Part shown: positions 46,301 to 57,292 of the stretch, one piece after another
Numbering within the stretch: the stretch's first letter is position 1
How the letters are laid out: each line of letters opens with the position of its first letter
Assembly: GCA_019054805.1 (NCBI GenBank)
Contig: JAHQIY010000001.1
Span: 3,982,501-4,046,500 of the forward strand
Direction of reading: 5' to 3'
Length of the DNA stretch: 64,000 nt
Origin: Brachionus manjavacas
Taxonomy: Eukaryota > Rotifera > Eurotatoria > Ploima > Brachionidae
Position numbers and translations under genes: made by a program
The notes under the pieces: model-generated
What the model was told of the DNA's origin: nothing
What the model saw: the letters and a program-made list of their open reading frames with translations, nothing else
The model's database searches: none

Positions 46301-46596
46301 AATTATATTTGAAAGAAAATTCACTTTACGGTCTTCAGTCAATTCAATTTATTAATATGTCTTATAGAACAGCAAAAGAATTCAAGCAAACGATTCTGAA
46401 TTCTCTGATGGTTTATCAAGAAAAAGTGGTTAATGGAATTATCTACTACAAGAGTCTAAATATACGTTTCAATGATCATGACCCTGATTGTGAATTGATC
46501 TTAAATTTTATTAGACACAATATTCATTTAAATTTAATGTTTTTATATGAATATGAAGAATTTATTAAAAATTGTAACAAAATGTTTTTATATTAA
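43315..46596 (+). CDS. Large secreted leucine-rich-repeat protein
   Basis: Single exon, 1093 aa. A signal peptide (NKILFGFVMIGANVSFISC) is followed by about 35-40 LRRs of the ~24-residue extracellular type. The pattern is LxxLxLxxNxIxxIxxxxFxxL (for example LEILDISYNEIESIEVGSF and LRSLNLAFNQIEFLNGTF), running from about residue 60 to 1030. The tail carries two late Cys and no membrane segment, TIR domain or GPI signal, so the protein should be secreted or pericellular. The repeat style recalls Toll-type ectodomains and chaoptin-like adhesion proteins, but no specific orthologue is recognised. It is encoded without introns in a neighbourhood where conserved genes have many, like the 7TM receptors nearby. 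Its 3' end faces the receptor at 47240-49495. Function unknown: adhesion, ligand binding or partnership with the receptors are guesses. Confidence 0.88.
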   Translation: MNKILFGFVMIGANVSFISCLLEYNDRFYNNKSYSDYINENHFSTRYDSIVINSKNFNILPNYIFNVVYCKNLDLSKNQIQSFNLNTFTQIKNLESLILSYNKIKSAQNFYSANLTQLRSLNLAFNQIEFLNGTFSADFKNLKFLDFNKNLIDFIRPDSFKNLVTIESINLSNNKLLFIPCETFHSLSNLKTLNLGFNKIENICPDSFKGLGNLKNLYLTNNNVKQFNTRLFSELICIETLNIGYNKVRGLDPKLLQNSSQMRKLFASSSQLSSFKLIRPIAKITCLILEKSCISLISPNDLNHLTDLFKLSLKSSKIENIQDSSFRNLKRLSNLNLDRNKILNISKFTFEGLTSLDTLSVNQNILRLIDSEAFVWLKENLTRLYLNSNLLCRIEKLLFSGMTKLEILDISYNEIESIEVGSFSNLPSLKKLLIQQNNLKALNKFDLPKLTILDLSDNYLESLASGTFKKCSRLKELFLDKNRLDHFSSELLGNLSLNFLGLNKNYILNPSTLPATKLEIKRNKLESVNNDLFAKSTIIDLSHNKVVSITNGSIYGNFLVKKIYLQFNKLKKIDFLLTEFTDLETLDLRGNLIEELKIENFNYVLKLKYLNLSLNPILHIEPDFFKNLAQIKFIDVSNLYLSNQHIQDILNLYHIKEVNFGYLKNTEFNFSQLKKKSLKSIYLNNLNIDYTVDIDFRNFPFLELIDASFTRNRFLDNMDFYNLGMFRSLEMSGCGLTSNNLTNLNKFRLIKHLNLSFNNIGCLNTSMFEGMQSLGVLDLRNNQIKSIEENIFFSFAFFTLNLDNNFIQTLQDLKVTQLRTLKLRNNIIKYIDKIDEPFFKCLELDLAFNQIENVSLHEMIDDYNQLSLLDLSNNRIIRLGKEFVSHIFELKILFLHNNQIIDIDEDSFVSLTMLENLNLANNSIKNLPNEIFKELISLKYLNLSHNKLEILSESIFKNLFNVLNIDLGSNRLKKIENFAFKNFNLLESLNLENNQELYLKENSLYGLQSIQFINMSYRTAKEFKQTILNSLMVYQEKVVNGIIYYKSLNIRFNDHDPDCELILNFIRHNIHLNLMFLYEYEEFIKNCNKMFLY

Positions 46597-47239
46597 AAAA
46601 ATGTATTTTTTTTTGGTTCCATTAATCAAACAAATGAAATAAAAAATTTGAATAAATAAAGGAGTTTTTATTCAATTTAAAAAACAAATTAAATAAATTA
46701 AAATAAAATAATTAATTTAAAAATTTGTTATTTAAAATTATTTAAAGGCAATAAAATTTAACATTTAAAATTGCAGAATTTTTTTTCAAAATTATGACAA
46801 AAATGAAAAATTTCATTTTAGATATATAAAATTTTAAAAAAGATAACCGGAAAAATTATCAAATGGTTAGATTTTATTAAAGGAGATATTTTGATTTATT
46901 ATCTTTGTTTTTTTCTAAACAAAACAAATTCTTTTATTACTTTTATTTAAATATTTTTAAAAATATGTCATTTACATGTGTTTTGAGCAAATTTAGGTAA
47001 TTAAGCATTAATTGACCAACAAAATCTTAAATTTTGTAAAGTTACTTTGTTATGGAATTAATGGACATTATTTAACTAATATTTAGAAAAACATTTAAAA
47101 GGTAATTATTGAATATTCAATTTTCATAATTATTTTAAGCTTTTTTAGAAATTAGATATTTTTTGTTAAGATGGTATGGATAAATTTATTTAATATTTAC
47201 AATTGATTTTAAAAATTCAAGCTTTTACTTGTTAATTAT
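46597..47239. other. Interval between convergent LRR and receptor genes
   Basis: AT-rich; contains the 3' ends of both genes (an AATAAA-rich stretch at about 46650-46660). Nothing else recognised. Confidence 0.4.
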
Positions 47240-49495
47240 TTAAAGACTTTTTTGGATGAAGTTGAAAATTTCATCAAAAGATATCTTAAAATCTTTGTTT
47301 AAATTTAGGAATAAAATAATCGAATAAGCATTTGATAAAATGTAAAATTGTTCACTAAATTCTAAATAATTTGAGCAAACCCTACTATAATACAAGCAGA
47401 CATTTGAATCATTTAAATTCGAAAATAATTTTTTCAAAAAAACATAAAATGAGACTCCGAAGTGAGCTATTTTTAAACTAAAAACAATCATTAGATTCAA
47501 ACAAACTGTAACATAAACTTTTATTTTTACGACTTTTATTTCACGGTTTTCTTTTAATTTCAGTTTTAATGCCAGACTTTTCTTATCTTTAATTGTATTA
47601 CGAAAAAAATAAAGAATTGAAATGTCTATTATAAAAAGCAATAAATACACCAAAAGATCATTTAGAAGAAAATTGCAGACAAAAAATGCATAAAAAATAG
47701 TGGCTTTTTTTCCAAAATAATAAATACCTTCCAAAGAATGTTGTCCAACACCACGAAAATTGTTAATCAAAATAGTATTTTTGTTCGGAAATTCCTCATA
47801 GTTACTTTCGTCCATTACAAAAAACTGCTGATTCACTCGAACAACAAACAGTTTATCCATAGAAATAATAAAGCTGAACACAAGAAAGCATGTTACAAAT
47901 ATTTTTGACTTTTTATCTTCTTGAAATTTGCTTATTGTTTTAACCCAGGGTTTGTCTTTGATCAATCGACTAAGTCTCAGCCATGATATACAAATGATTG
48001 ACGCATTCGACCATATCTTTAATACACTCAATAAAAATTCAACAAAAATAATGTCGAATAGCTGAACAGATCTTTCTCGCAGAATGGCTGAACAAAATAT
48101 TCCGTTTACAAAAACACATTTGTTGACCAAATGAAAGCAATAGATTACAGAATAGACCAAGTTGATTACGCTATTGATCATCATTAGTTTATTTGAAGCG
48201 GAAAACTTGACTTTTTGAATGTTTGATAGAATTTTAAGGTTCATCAAATTGGTGATGATTGCGACCAGACAAAATATTGGTGTCATGAAGATGGTTAGAA
48301 AATTTAACTTTTCCGAATCATAAATCAAATCTGAAGCTGAGTATGTTGAATATTTTACCAAAAATGAAGAATTACATTTATTCAATTTGTTTTCAATTTT
48401 ACACTCTTCAACTTTTAGTGTATCAATGCACTCTTTGGAAAATCTTTGAAACAAAAACAAGTCTGCTGAACTAGACAAATTTAGTAGAAGAAATAAAGTA
48501 CATGAACAATGAAAATAATTTTTTGTCAATTCTACCTTTATCTTTTTTAAGTAATAAAGACTTTTAAAATAGCACAAATCTTTATCTGGGAATTCATATT
48601 TTTGATTGTAAATTTTTAGCGATTTTAATTTGCTTTCATTATTAGAATCTATTTTTTTTAATGTCACTCGATTAAAATGAATAAAATCAATCAAATTGTC
48701 TAATTTTATATTTATTGATTCAAGCTTTTTCAATTTATCGATTGAAGTTATTCTAATTTCACCTTTCAATTCTAATTCATACACATCTTCAAATACATTC
48801 GAATCCAAAATGCTTTCAGACAAATCAATTCTGTAGGCTTTAACTTCTAACTTTTGAATAGATGAATTGATTTTACTATTTAATGTTGAAAAACCAAGTA
48901 AATTTCTTTTCAAAAAGGTATTTGTTAGACCATGGATCTGAAGCAAATAAATGTTTGAGTTTGCAAAAATGAGTGGACAAGTTTTTTCAAAATAGTGAAC
49001 ACTTAATCCGAACCCAACTGTTGCTCCTCTAAAAAAAAAAGAAAAATTCTCTGTCCCATTTATAAAACAATTTTCGGTCCCATTTGATAAAATTTTAAAC
49101 TCCGAATAAAAGAAATAGATAAGGTGGATAATTATTTTTTTATTTAGACGAAAAAAAAATCGAGAATTTAAATCAAATGAACTAATTTTATAAAATTGTA
49201 AACAAATTGTTCTATCTGAATCGATTCGAGGCTCTTGAAATTTGAACGAACTGTCTAATTTAAAAGCTTTATTTGATAAAATATTAAGAATATAATTGTT
49301 TGAATTTAGATAAAGACAATTGAAATTTATGCCATTGTTTGACTCATAATATAAATTAACATGTAATAAATAACCTTGATTAATTAAAATAGTTTCTTTT
49401 ACAGTTTTAAAATTACTACAAGTTTTGTTTGATTCACAAATTCCAGGAAATAACCCAGTTATCAAAATGAATAAAATAAACTTTAACACTACCAT
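47240..49495 (-). CDS. Orphan seven-transmembrane receptor with LRR-like ectodomain (copy A)
   Basis: Single exon, 751 aa. A signal peptide is followed by a ~370-residue ectodomain with degenerate leucine-rich pattern (VYELELKGEIRITSIDKLKK) and the family motif KTCPLIFANS. A Cys cluster just before the membrane part resembles an LRR C-terminal cap (HCSCTLFLLL ... CIDTLKVEEC). Seven hydrophobic segments follow at about residues 399-423, 435-459, 478-508, 531-550, 601-630, 660-686 and 715-732. TM1 has an Asn-rich TNLMN. The DRY motif is replaced by SWLRLS, and TM7 has LSNAYSIILF in place of NPxxY. The shape resembles LRR-containing class A GPCRs, but no known ligand class is recognised. Residues ~406-534 are almost identical at DNA level to copy B. 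A Gi-type G protein lies in the same window, but no functional link is implied by that. Confidence 0.85.
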   Translation of the reverse strand: MVVLKFILFILITGLFPGICESNKTCSNFKTVKETILINQGYLLHVNLYYESNNGINFNCLYLNSNNYILNILSNKAFKLDSSFKFQEPRIDSDRTICLQFYKISSFDLNSRFFFRLNKKIIIHLIYFFYSEFKILSNGTENCFINGTENFSFFFRGATVGFGLSVHYFEKTCPLIFANSNIYLLQIHGLTNTFLKRNLLGFSTLNSKINSSIQKLEVKAYRIDLSESILDSNVFEDVYELELKGEIRITSIDKLKKLESINIKLDNLIDFIHFNRVTLKKIDSNNESKLKSLKIYNQKYEFPDKDLCYFKSLYYLKKIKVELTKNYFHCSCTLFLLLNLSSSADLFLFQRFSKECIDTLKVEECKIENKLNKCNSSFLVKYSTYSASDLIYDSEKLNFLTIFMTPIFCLVAIITNLMNLKILSNIQKVKFSASNKLMMINSVINLVYSVIYCFHLVNKCVFVNGIFCSAILRERSVQLFDIIFVEFLLSVLKIWSNASIICISWLRLSRLIKDKPWVKTISKFQEDKKSKIFVTCFLVFSFIISMDKLFVVRVNQQFFVMDESNYEEFPNKNTILINNFRGVGQHSLEGIYYFGKKATIFYAFFVCNFLLNDLLVYLLLFIIDISILYFFRNTIKDKKSLALKLKLKENREIKVVKIKVYVTVCLNLMIVFSLKIAHFGVSFYVFLKKLFSNLNDSNVCLYYSRVCSNYLEFSEQFYILSNAYSIILFLNLNKDFKISFDEIFNFIQKSL

Positions 49496-50200
49496 TGATA
49501 TTAATTTGAATATATTGAGTTGTTTAAAAATTATTTATGAAAAAAAATTTGTGTACTTAATATAATATATATTTCTAAATATATTTATCAAAATAGTTAT
49601 TTTGTAATGTAAAAATCTAAAATGTCTGAAAAATGAAAAAATATTCTTTAAATATATTTAAGAAAAAGAAATCAAAAGACTAAATTTCTATTCAAAAATA
49701 ATTCAAGACACATTAGTGTCAAAATTCTTTCATCAATAAAGAGAGCTTAAAAGCTTTTTAAAAAAAATAATGTAATGAACTAGACAGTGTTTAATAATCA
49801 TTAATTTTAAAGATTAATCAGTATTAAAACCTAAGTATTTATAATCAAGCATCTTTACATTAATGAGTTAAAAAAAATTTTCGTAGACAATAAAATATTA
49901 AACTTTTTATATTTTCATTGTTTTCGAATATTGACTGTTTCTATGTTTATTCTTATAGATTTTTAAGGTCTTTTTTCTTAAGCGACAAGATATAAAAATC
50001 ATTTGACATCCAACCTGTTGAGATAATCTTAAAAAATTGAATTGATTAAGATTATCTGGTAAAAGGATCTCTGGTAAAGGTGATGCATAAGCTATCAAAA
50101 AAAAACAATGAATGACTAAATAATTAAAAGAGATAATGAATTCTCATTTTTGGATCTATGATGAAAATTTACTTGCCAATAAATAATTTTTTTACTACAC
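49496..50200. other. Upstream region of receptor copy A
   Basis: AT-rich, no gene. Presumably the promoter of the minus-strand receptor; no motif identified. Confidence 0.4.
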
Positions 50201-50201
50201 T

Positions 50202-50329
50202 GAAAAAAAAAAAGCGTCTTGCGGACGCTTTTAAAGGCGGATATTAAGTCGGATAAAAAGCCACTTCTATTGTTTTTTTAAGTCACTTTTAAGAAGCTTT
50301 TAAAGATGGAATTTGAGTGACGCTTTTTT
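50202..50329. repeat. Small MITE-like inverted-repeat element
   Basis: Ends AAAAAAGCGTC (up to 50218) and GACGCTTTTTT (50319-50329) are inverted copies. An internal stem AGCGTC/GACGCT lies at 50213-50229. About 130 bp, non-coding; no clear target duplication. Confidence 0.45.
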
Positions 50330-50899
50330 CTTGGCCAATACTTTAATTAAATCGAGGATTTCATTTTAAATATTGATTTTTAAATAAAAAGTTAATTTTT
50401 GTAAAAATTTATTTGGAATATTTAAATTTTTTTTTCAAATATTATTTAGAATTAAAAGAAAAAATTTGTTTTTAATTTTACAAAAAGGTGAAACAAATAA
50501 AAACTAGTTATTAAATTCTTCCACAATCAAAAATTCTTCAATATTGTTCCTTTTTTTGATAAGACAAATTCTTAATGATTTCACCGTATTCTCATCCAAA
50601 TTTATTGTATCATCTATATTGAATTTAAAAAAAATTAAATGAAGAATAATTTTAAATTTATAAAATCAAATTAATAGCTTATAATTATTTAAAGAGCTGT
50701 TTAAAAGTCTCAAGTCATGTCCATTTCCAAACATTTTTTTTTCAAAAGTCCGACCAAAGATTTATATAATTTTTTTATATGAAGCCTGATCTGGCAAATT
50801 TAAAAAATAAGCCCGGACTTAGACTTTTTTTTGGATCTTTTAAACTACTCTGATTTTTTAATCTATTTAAAATTATCAAATAGATTTAAAAATCAAAAT

Positions 50900-52100
50900 G
50901 TATCAAATTGTATAATCTTGAATAAACTATTCGTTCCAGTAACTTTCCAAAGCAACTCGTTATGCTAATTGGTCTATAATTTAAAGGGTCTAGTACAGTA
51001 GAGGTCTTTTTTTGGATCATAGTAATGTTCGAAGTTTTCCACGCTTTCGGGACCTTACCTTCTCTAAGAGATAAATTAAAAAGTTCTATGATTTATATTA
51101 ATGAATTTCTACGTAATCTTATTAAAATAAAATTATGTATTTGGTCAGGTCCTGATGCCGCTTCATTTTTCAATCTTTTTAGAGCCATAATTAATTCATT
51201 TTAGCAAATTGGATCATTTAAATTACACAAATCATAATTTCTAAATAAATCAAAGTTAGAATTAAGTATTTCGAATTCTTTCTCAGTATCAATTAAATCA
51301 GAAATAGGACTAAATATTGAAGATAAGAGTTCTTCAAGGCATTTTCCCTTTTCTTCATTAGTTTTGAATTCCTTGTCATTTAAAAACAAATTTGGGATTA
51401 AATTTGACCCTTTTTTTGATCTAAATTTATTAATTTTTTTCCAAAAATGTCTACTTGTCAGTGGGTTTTTTCCCATTTTCTCAATAAAATCAAACCAATT
51501 TTGATTCCAGAATTTTTTTAAAGAGGTCTTTAACTCAAATGTAAGTTGATTTTATTTTTGCTTGAGCTTTTGACAGCGAGTTTTTTGAAAGTTTCTTCTT
51601 ATTGCTTTCTTTAATCAGAATAACAATGTTCAGGGGAAGACTGGTTTTGTAGATTTTCTGAGAAAGATAAGGAATGCTTTTATGAGAAGCAGAAATGAAT
51701 TTTTCTATAATTTTATCATTTAGTTGATCTATAGTGATGGAAATTTCAGGGATAATAACTATTTGAGAATTTAAGATCTCGCTAAATAATACCCAGTTCG
51801 TTTTCTTATAGTTAAATTTTTTAGCTGCTGTTTTTTTTTCTAATTGATGGCCCATAGAAATTGATGCTTCGATTGGGAAATAGTCACTAGTCAAGTCTTG
51901 ACTATTTAAGACATTAAAGTCGATAATTTTGTCAATGAGTGAAGATGAAACTAAAAAAAGTAATTTCAAAGTAATTCTTATTAAAAATATTGAAAGTAGG
52001 ACGCTTATCATTTACTACTGAAAAGTCTAACTCTTTGATTATTCTTTCCAACATTATACCGTTTTCATTTTCCCCTATGCAGCCATTAAAAATTTAATTA
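50900..52100 (-). mobile_element. Partial LINE: endonuclease end, linker and start of reverse transcriptase
   Basis: Read on the minus strand. NENGIMLERIIKELDF (about 52020-52075) leads, through a frameshift, to LTSDYFPIEASISMG near 51850-51900, the SDH-type end of an APE endonuclease. The linker HFWKKINKFRSKKGSN follows at 51476-51201. The first reverse-transcriptase block comes next: ASGPDQIHNFIL, VPKAWKTSNITMIQKK and LNYRPISITSCFGKLLERIV, near 50930-51190. The catalytic YADD part is missing. The 51300-51840 segment is nearly identical to the plus-strand copy at 55505-56045. Confidence 0.8.
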
Positions 52101-53249
52101 TTTTTAATGGATATTTTCAAATAAAGTTGACTCCATTTCGTTAATACGCGGCTTTTTCTTCTGAGCTTTACTTGTTCAAATTTTTTGCTATGACAGTTGA
52201 ATTGAAAAAAACGTCAGCAACATTTCAATGGGCAATTAATAAATTGATTTAGGTAGCAATAAAAAATGGAATTTTTGAGATTTTTACAAATTCTTACAAT
52301 TTATCCAAGCTCTTAGAACATGTAAGAAAAGTATTAGAAATTTAAAAAAAAGAACGGTATTCCGGTATTCAAATTAAACCAAAAAAAATGCTTGTATAAA
52401 AAACAATGATGAAATCGAATATGCATATTCGAACCGATATTCGAATGAAATTTAGCTTCGATTATAATATTTCAATAAAAAAAATTGAGTTACATAATTG
52501 AAAAATAATTGAATTTATGAAATATTCGAATAAAAATTAGAAAATATAAAATTATCGAATCAAAAATTGATATTCAATTGAGTTTTTGAAAACAGAAATA
52601 TTTCAAAAAAAATTAAAAAAAAATTTTGAATAAAAATTTGAATTGTAAAAAAAATCAAAAAATTAATTGATTATAGATGCGATTTTGATACTAATATTAT
52701 GTCAGATTTTGACCAATTTTGTTATGACGGTCTCATACATTGTAGCTTGCATATGAGAAAATTTGTTGTGACGGAGCCGAAGTTGCAGGAGTACAAAAAA
52801 CTCTGAAGAAAATCTGATAAAAAAAAGGAAAGTTATTTTTGTTTTGTTTTCAAAACTCTTAAGGCTCATTCTTTTTTGCGGGTTCCAAATTATATCTATA
52901 AAATTCCTTTTCTAAGATATTTAATTTTCAGTACGATTTTTTAGACTGATAATCAGTCGTAAAATCGAAAAATTGTAATCGGCCTTCTTCTGAATAAGAA
53001 TATAGGGTAAGATCGATTTGATTATTAGATTCTGTTTATTTGTTACAGTTTAAGGAATCGGCTAAGTTTAGTTTTATTTTGAGCTCAATTGGAAACTATT
53101 CAACTAAATTTCTAATATAACATTTAGCGATGCTAATATATTCCTTTTTTTTGCCAATCTGAACATCTTATAAAATATTTAGTTCGTATGTCTAAAAAAG
53201 TAGCAGTAATCAATTGAATATATTTAAGAATAATATATTTTTTAACATA
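52101..53249. other. Intergenic DNA with ATTCGAAT-type palindromic repeat
   Basis: No gene. Between about 52360 and 52600, self-complementary words (ATATTCGAA, ATATGCATAT, TATTCGAAT) recur many times in both orientations, making a foldback-prone block. The remainder is AT-rich and unrecognised. Confidence 0.4.
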
Positions 53250-54125
53250 TTATTCCATAAAGTATAAAATATATTTTTTAAAAGTGTTAGAAAACATGGA
53301 ATCTTTTTCGTTTTCTAATAACCTGTTTCTTGAACTAAATATGATAAGAATAACGATCGAAATTATTAGATATTTAACTGCTGACAGCTCATTTGTTGCA
53401 TCCCAAAAAGACTTTATTACTGTTACTGAGTCATTTAGAATCTTGATTTCATTTTGATTTAGTATCAAATTTTCAAACTTATTATTTAACTTCCTATCTG
53501 TTAATGTATCACTAAGAGGCATTCTTTTTGCTCAAAAATTCTGCATAAAAAAGAGGAGTTCCATCTTGTTTGAATGTCTTGAATTATCTTAATTGGCTTT
53601 AATTTTCTATTTTTTTTTTTTTTCAAAATTTCACACGCAACAGTCGATTGACGGAACATTGAAAAAATGACATGTAATGCTTAAATAACTATAACGCTGG
53701 TTCGAAGTCCATCCATCAAGCGTAACTGAAACAGCATATTCTTGAAGAAGCTCATTCTTTATCCGTTTTTTAGTATTTGAAAATTCTTCCGGCAAAATTT
53801 GGGTTGTTAATTTGCAGCAAGTTGGAATAATAAAACTTGGATTTAAAGGCTGAACAAACTTTTGGAAAAAGGGATTTTCAATATTAACGAACGGTAACGT
53901 TGCGCTTACAAAAAACTGTTACAAAAATGTCTCGGTTTATTTAAATTAGTTTTTGTTTTTTTTACATTTGGTTGTTCAGATTCCGAGTCGACAGAATGAT
54001 CAGATTCAAAATTTGCTTGTCTGCAAGGCGAAATACCATGATCATTTTTCAGATGATTTCTCATACCAGCGGTTGATTTATTTGAGTAACTAGCGTTAAA
54101 ATGATTACAGCGTCTCATATCTCCG
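53250..54125 (-). pseudogene. hAT transposase remnant with BED finger
   Basis: Pieces appear in N- to C-terminal order on the minus strand. A BED-type zinc finger (CNHFNASYSNKSTAGMRNHL, then NDH) lies at 54118-53906. A segment with PSFIIPTCCKLTTQILP and VTLDGWTSNQRYSYLSITCH lies at about 53830-53640. LSDTLTDRKLNNKFENLIL and VTVIKSFWDATNELSAVKY lie at 53522-53250. The frames are separate, and the C-terminal dimerisation domain is absent. A plus-strand fragment at 62970-63581 has the missing domain, but on another copy. Confidence 0.7.
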
Positions 54126-54399
54126 AGTAAAGTGGAATGCTTATTGAAGATTAAAGAATTTTTTCTATACTCTTTTCTCTTTCGAGGGTTATTAATTGTT
54201 GTGGGAGTCGTTTGACAATTTCTTATCTCTTATCTCTTGACTATAATACCCTAAAATTTTTTTACATAGATTGATCCCTTAATTTTTCGAAATTTGAGCA
54301 GTTTTTTTGTTGAAAATCTTTATTAAGATTAACAGGAGATTTAAAATTTTTGAAAATTTTGGAATTCGACCTTTGGCTTAGCAACCTTGTTCATAATTT

Positions 54400-56740
54400 T
54401 ATCGTTATCACGTGATTTAAAAGCTATATTTCAAATGGAAAGTTAGCTAGCGAACCCAAGAGAAATTCAACGAAATTTTAAGAAACAGTCAAACTGAATC
54501 TTAAAAAGTTGGTTAAACCTTTTAATCACAAAAAAATCTTTAAGCAACTCCAATGTGTACTCAGCGAATCGGAATTTAAAGAAATTACAGCAATCTACAA
54601 TTTCTCTTCGAGAAAAATATCGATTATAAAGTTCGATCACGCCTTTACCGCATCGAAAGTCTTTTAATGTTCAATCGAAATTAATGGTGAATTAAATAAG
54701 ATTGAGGATGCAAAAAAATTGCCGGTGACAAGAAGAAACTCGATATTTAGGTTTCACTATCTCCCTGAAGATTTCAAAAAGAAATTACTTCGATACTTTT
54801 TCGATGCTATTAAAATCAATGGTCTCAAAGCTGAACAAATTTTAGAAGAAATATACAAAAAAGTCATGTTAAAAACGGTGTGAAACGAGTAAAATTTTCC
54901 TTACCGAAAGAATCAGAACGATTATTTAAAAATTTACTGGTCCAACAGTTCTATACGATTTAAAGTGCGTAATTTCAATTGCTGGACAGAAACAAAGTTC
55001 CTTTTTTGTAATGGTGAAGGGCACAACATTGCCAGATGTCCTGTCAAGAACCAAGCTTGCAAAAACTGTAATCAAAAAAGACATTTGACACGGAAGTGCT
55101 CTTTAGCTTAGAGGCTTAAATCGATTCAACGAGCAAAAATCGACTAGCGAACTAGCGATTCAAGAAGAATAAGAAGAAATTTCTCAAATAGAAACAAACA
55201 TGTTTGACATGATAACCAAAACTCCACAGTTCCCAAATAAAGAGTAAACAAATGAAGAATCCCATTTGTCGTCACAGTCTTGTTAAAAAAAGTATGCATA
55301 CTCCAGTTCTATCACTTAATCTTAATTAAGATTCTGATCAAATAAACTGCTCAAATTTTGAAAAATTAAGGGATCAATCTATTAAGTCAAAAAAATACCT
55401 TGTTACCAATGTTCCAACAAGTAAGCAAATCAAGCGCGTTTCAGAATCCGACAATTCACAAACAGCTGAATCGAAAAAACTAAAAGATCAAACTAATGAA
55501 AAGTAAGAAAAAAAAACAGCAGCTAAAAAATTTAACTATAAGAAAACGAACTGGGTATTATTTAGCGAGATCTTAAATTCTCAAATAGTTATTATCCCTG
55601 AAATTTCCATCACTATAGATCAACTAAATGATAAAATTATAGAAAAATTCATTTCTGCTTCTCATAAAAGCATTCCTAATCTTTCTCAGAAAATCTACAA
55701 AACCAGTCTTCCCCTGAACATTGTTTTTCTGATTAAAGAAAGCAATAAGAAGAAACTTTCAAAAAACTCGCTGTCAAAAGCTCAAGCAAAAATAAAATCA
55801 ACTTACATTTGAGTTAAAGACCTCTTTAAAAAAATTCTGGAATCAAAATTGGTTTGATTTTATTGAGAAAATGGGAAAAAACCCACTGACAAGTAGACAT
55901 TTTGGGAAAAAATTAATAAATTTAGATCAAAAAAAGGGTCAAATTTAATCCCAAATTTGTTTTTAAATGACAAGGAATTCAAAACTAATGAAGAAAAGGG
56001 AAAATGCCTTGAAGAACTCTTATCTTCAATATTTAGTCCTATTTCTGATTTTAATTGATTAAAGAACGCTGCAACAAGAAGAAGGCTAAATATTAGTAAA
56101 ATATTGTCAAACAAAAAATGGGGTCTCAATCAAAACACACTAGGAAATTTATACAAATTTGTAGTCGGATCAATTTTAGACTATTCTTTTCCTTACTTAA
56201 ATTCATGTTCTGAAAATAATATCAAAAAACTACAAGCAATTCAAAATACAGCAGTAAAATCTATCCTTAAGTTAAAATATGATACTCCTTCCAACATCGT
56301 GCATAAAGAAGCTTTTAATAAACTTAAATTACTAACAGTCTCAAATCGGCTTTTTGAGTTGAGTGAGAGATATGTTGGGACAGAACTGAGTCATTCTATT
56401 CCATTGGTTGTAAGACTGGTGGAGGAATACAATAAGTTTTCAAATCGAGATATATTGAATGCCCAACTTAATTGTGTAATTGCTACCTCACTATTCTTCC
56501 TTTTTTCCTGAAACCTGAACTATGTAAACATGTGCCACATGAAACAATCTTTTCCAATTTATGTCTTTTCGACTTTAATTTTTTTTAGCTTATTTACTCT
56601 ATTTTGATTCTTTTTTTTTATCTAATTTTTTTAACTTTAATTTTATTTTTATTTTATTTTTTTATTTTATTTTTAATTTATTCTGAAGGAGCTTTAGCTC
56701 GGTACAGAAAATAAATAAATAAAATAAATAATAAATAAAT
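54400..56740 (+). mobile_element. LINE copy with ORF1 zinc knuckles, internal deletion and complete 3' end
   Basis: ORF1 remains are broken by stops. They include two CCHC-type knuckles near 55005-55110 (CNGEGHNIARCPVKNQ, then ACKNCNQKRHLTRKC) and an acidic/basic end near 55385-55505. The sequence then jumps straight to the endonuclease end (NYKKTNWVLFSEILNSQ, from 55530) and the linker. After a second deletion at about 56050 it continues with the end of the reverse-transcriptase ORF (KWGLNQNTLGNLYKFVVGS ... FPYLNSCSENNIKKLQAIQN, 56104-56511). The 3' end is CTGAAGGAGCTTTAGCTCGG plus TACAG and AAATAAAT repeats (56683-56740). Zinc-knuckle ORF1 with an APE endonuclease suggests a jockey/CR1-group element. 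Defective. Confidence 0.8.
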
Positions 56741-56979
56741 AAAAAAATAATTAAAATTCAATAGATTAATTATCAAAATCAAATCCAAGATATTAACTAA
56801 AAATTAAAAAAAAATTACATAATGTCAAATCAATGTTTTTAAATATTTTTTTGTCTCACTATTCCTTGGATATCTCGCTTTCTGCATAAAATATCCCGCT
56901 ATTCTTAAATTGTCTCACTATTTCAAAGATATCTCACTTATTCTATTAAAAACTTTTTTTTCTTAATATCAGACTTGTT

Positions 56980-57225
56980 TATGAGTCAGAGTTTTAAGTC
57001 TGAGTCACAAAAATTAAAGTAAAAAGTTATGACTTGAATTAAATTTTAGTGACTTTGACTTTAACTAGGCAGCCACAACAACTACCTGGAACGGTAAAAG
57101 GAACATTTGGCCGCAGCAATAACTATCTGGAACGGCAAAAAATTCATGTTGCTCAGACTTTTTTTTAAAAAAATTCATTGACTTGACTTGAGACTTCTAA
57201 TTTTAAACAAATTTTTAAATATCAT
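56980..57225. repeat. AAGTC-word repeat with tandem GGCCGC-AACTACCTGGAACGG units
   Basis: Reverse-orientation relative of 42540-42975. It carries two tandem copies of a ~45-bp unit: CAACTACCTGGAACGGTAAAA at about 57080 and TAACTATCTGGAACGGCAAAA at about 57127. These are flanked by GACTT/AAGTC-rich arms. Confidence 0.5.
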
Positions 57226-57292
57226 ACTAATCCCGAGTAATCTCAAATCGTAAATAACTTCCCTTTTTTCGCATTTTTTTGTACCCTTAATC

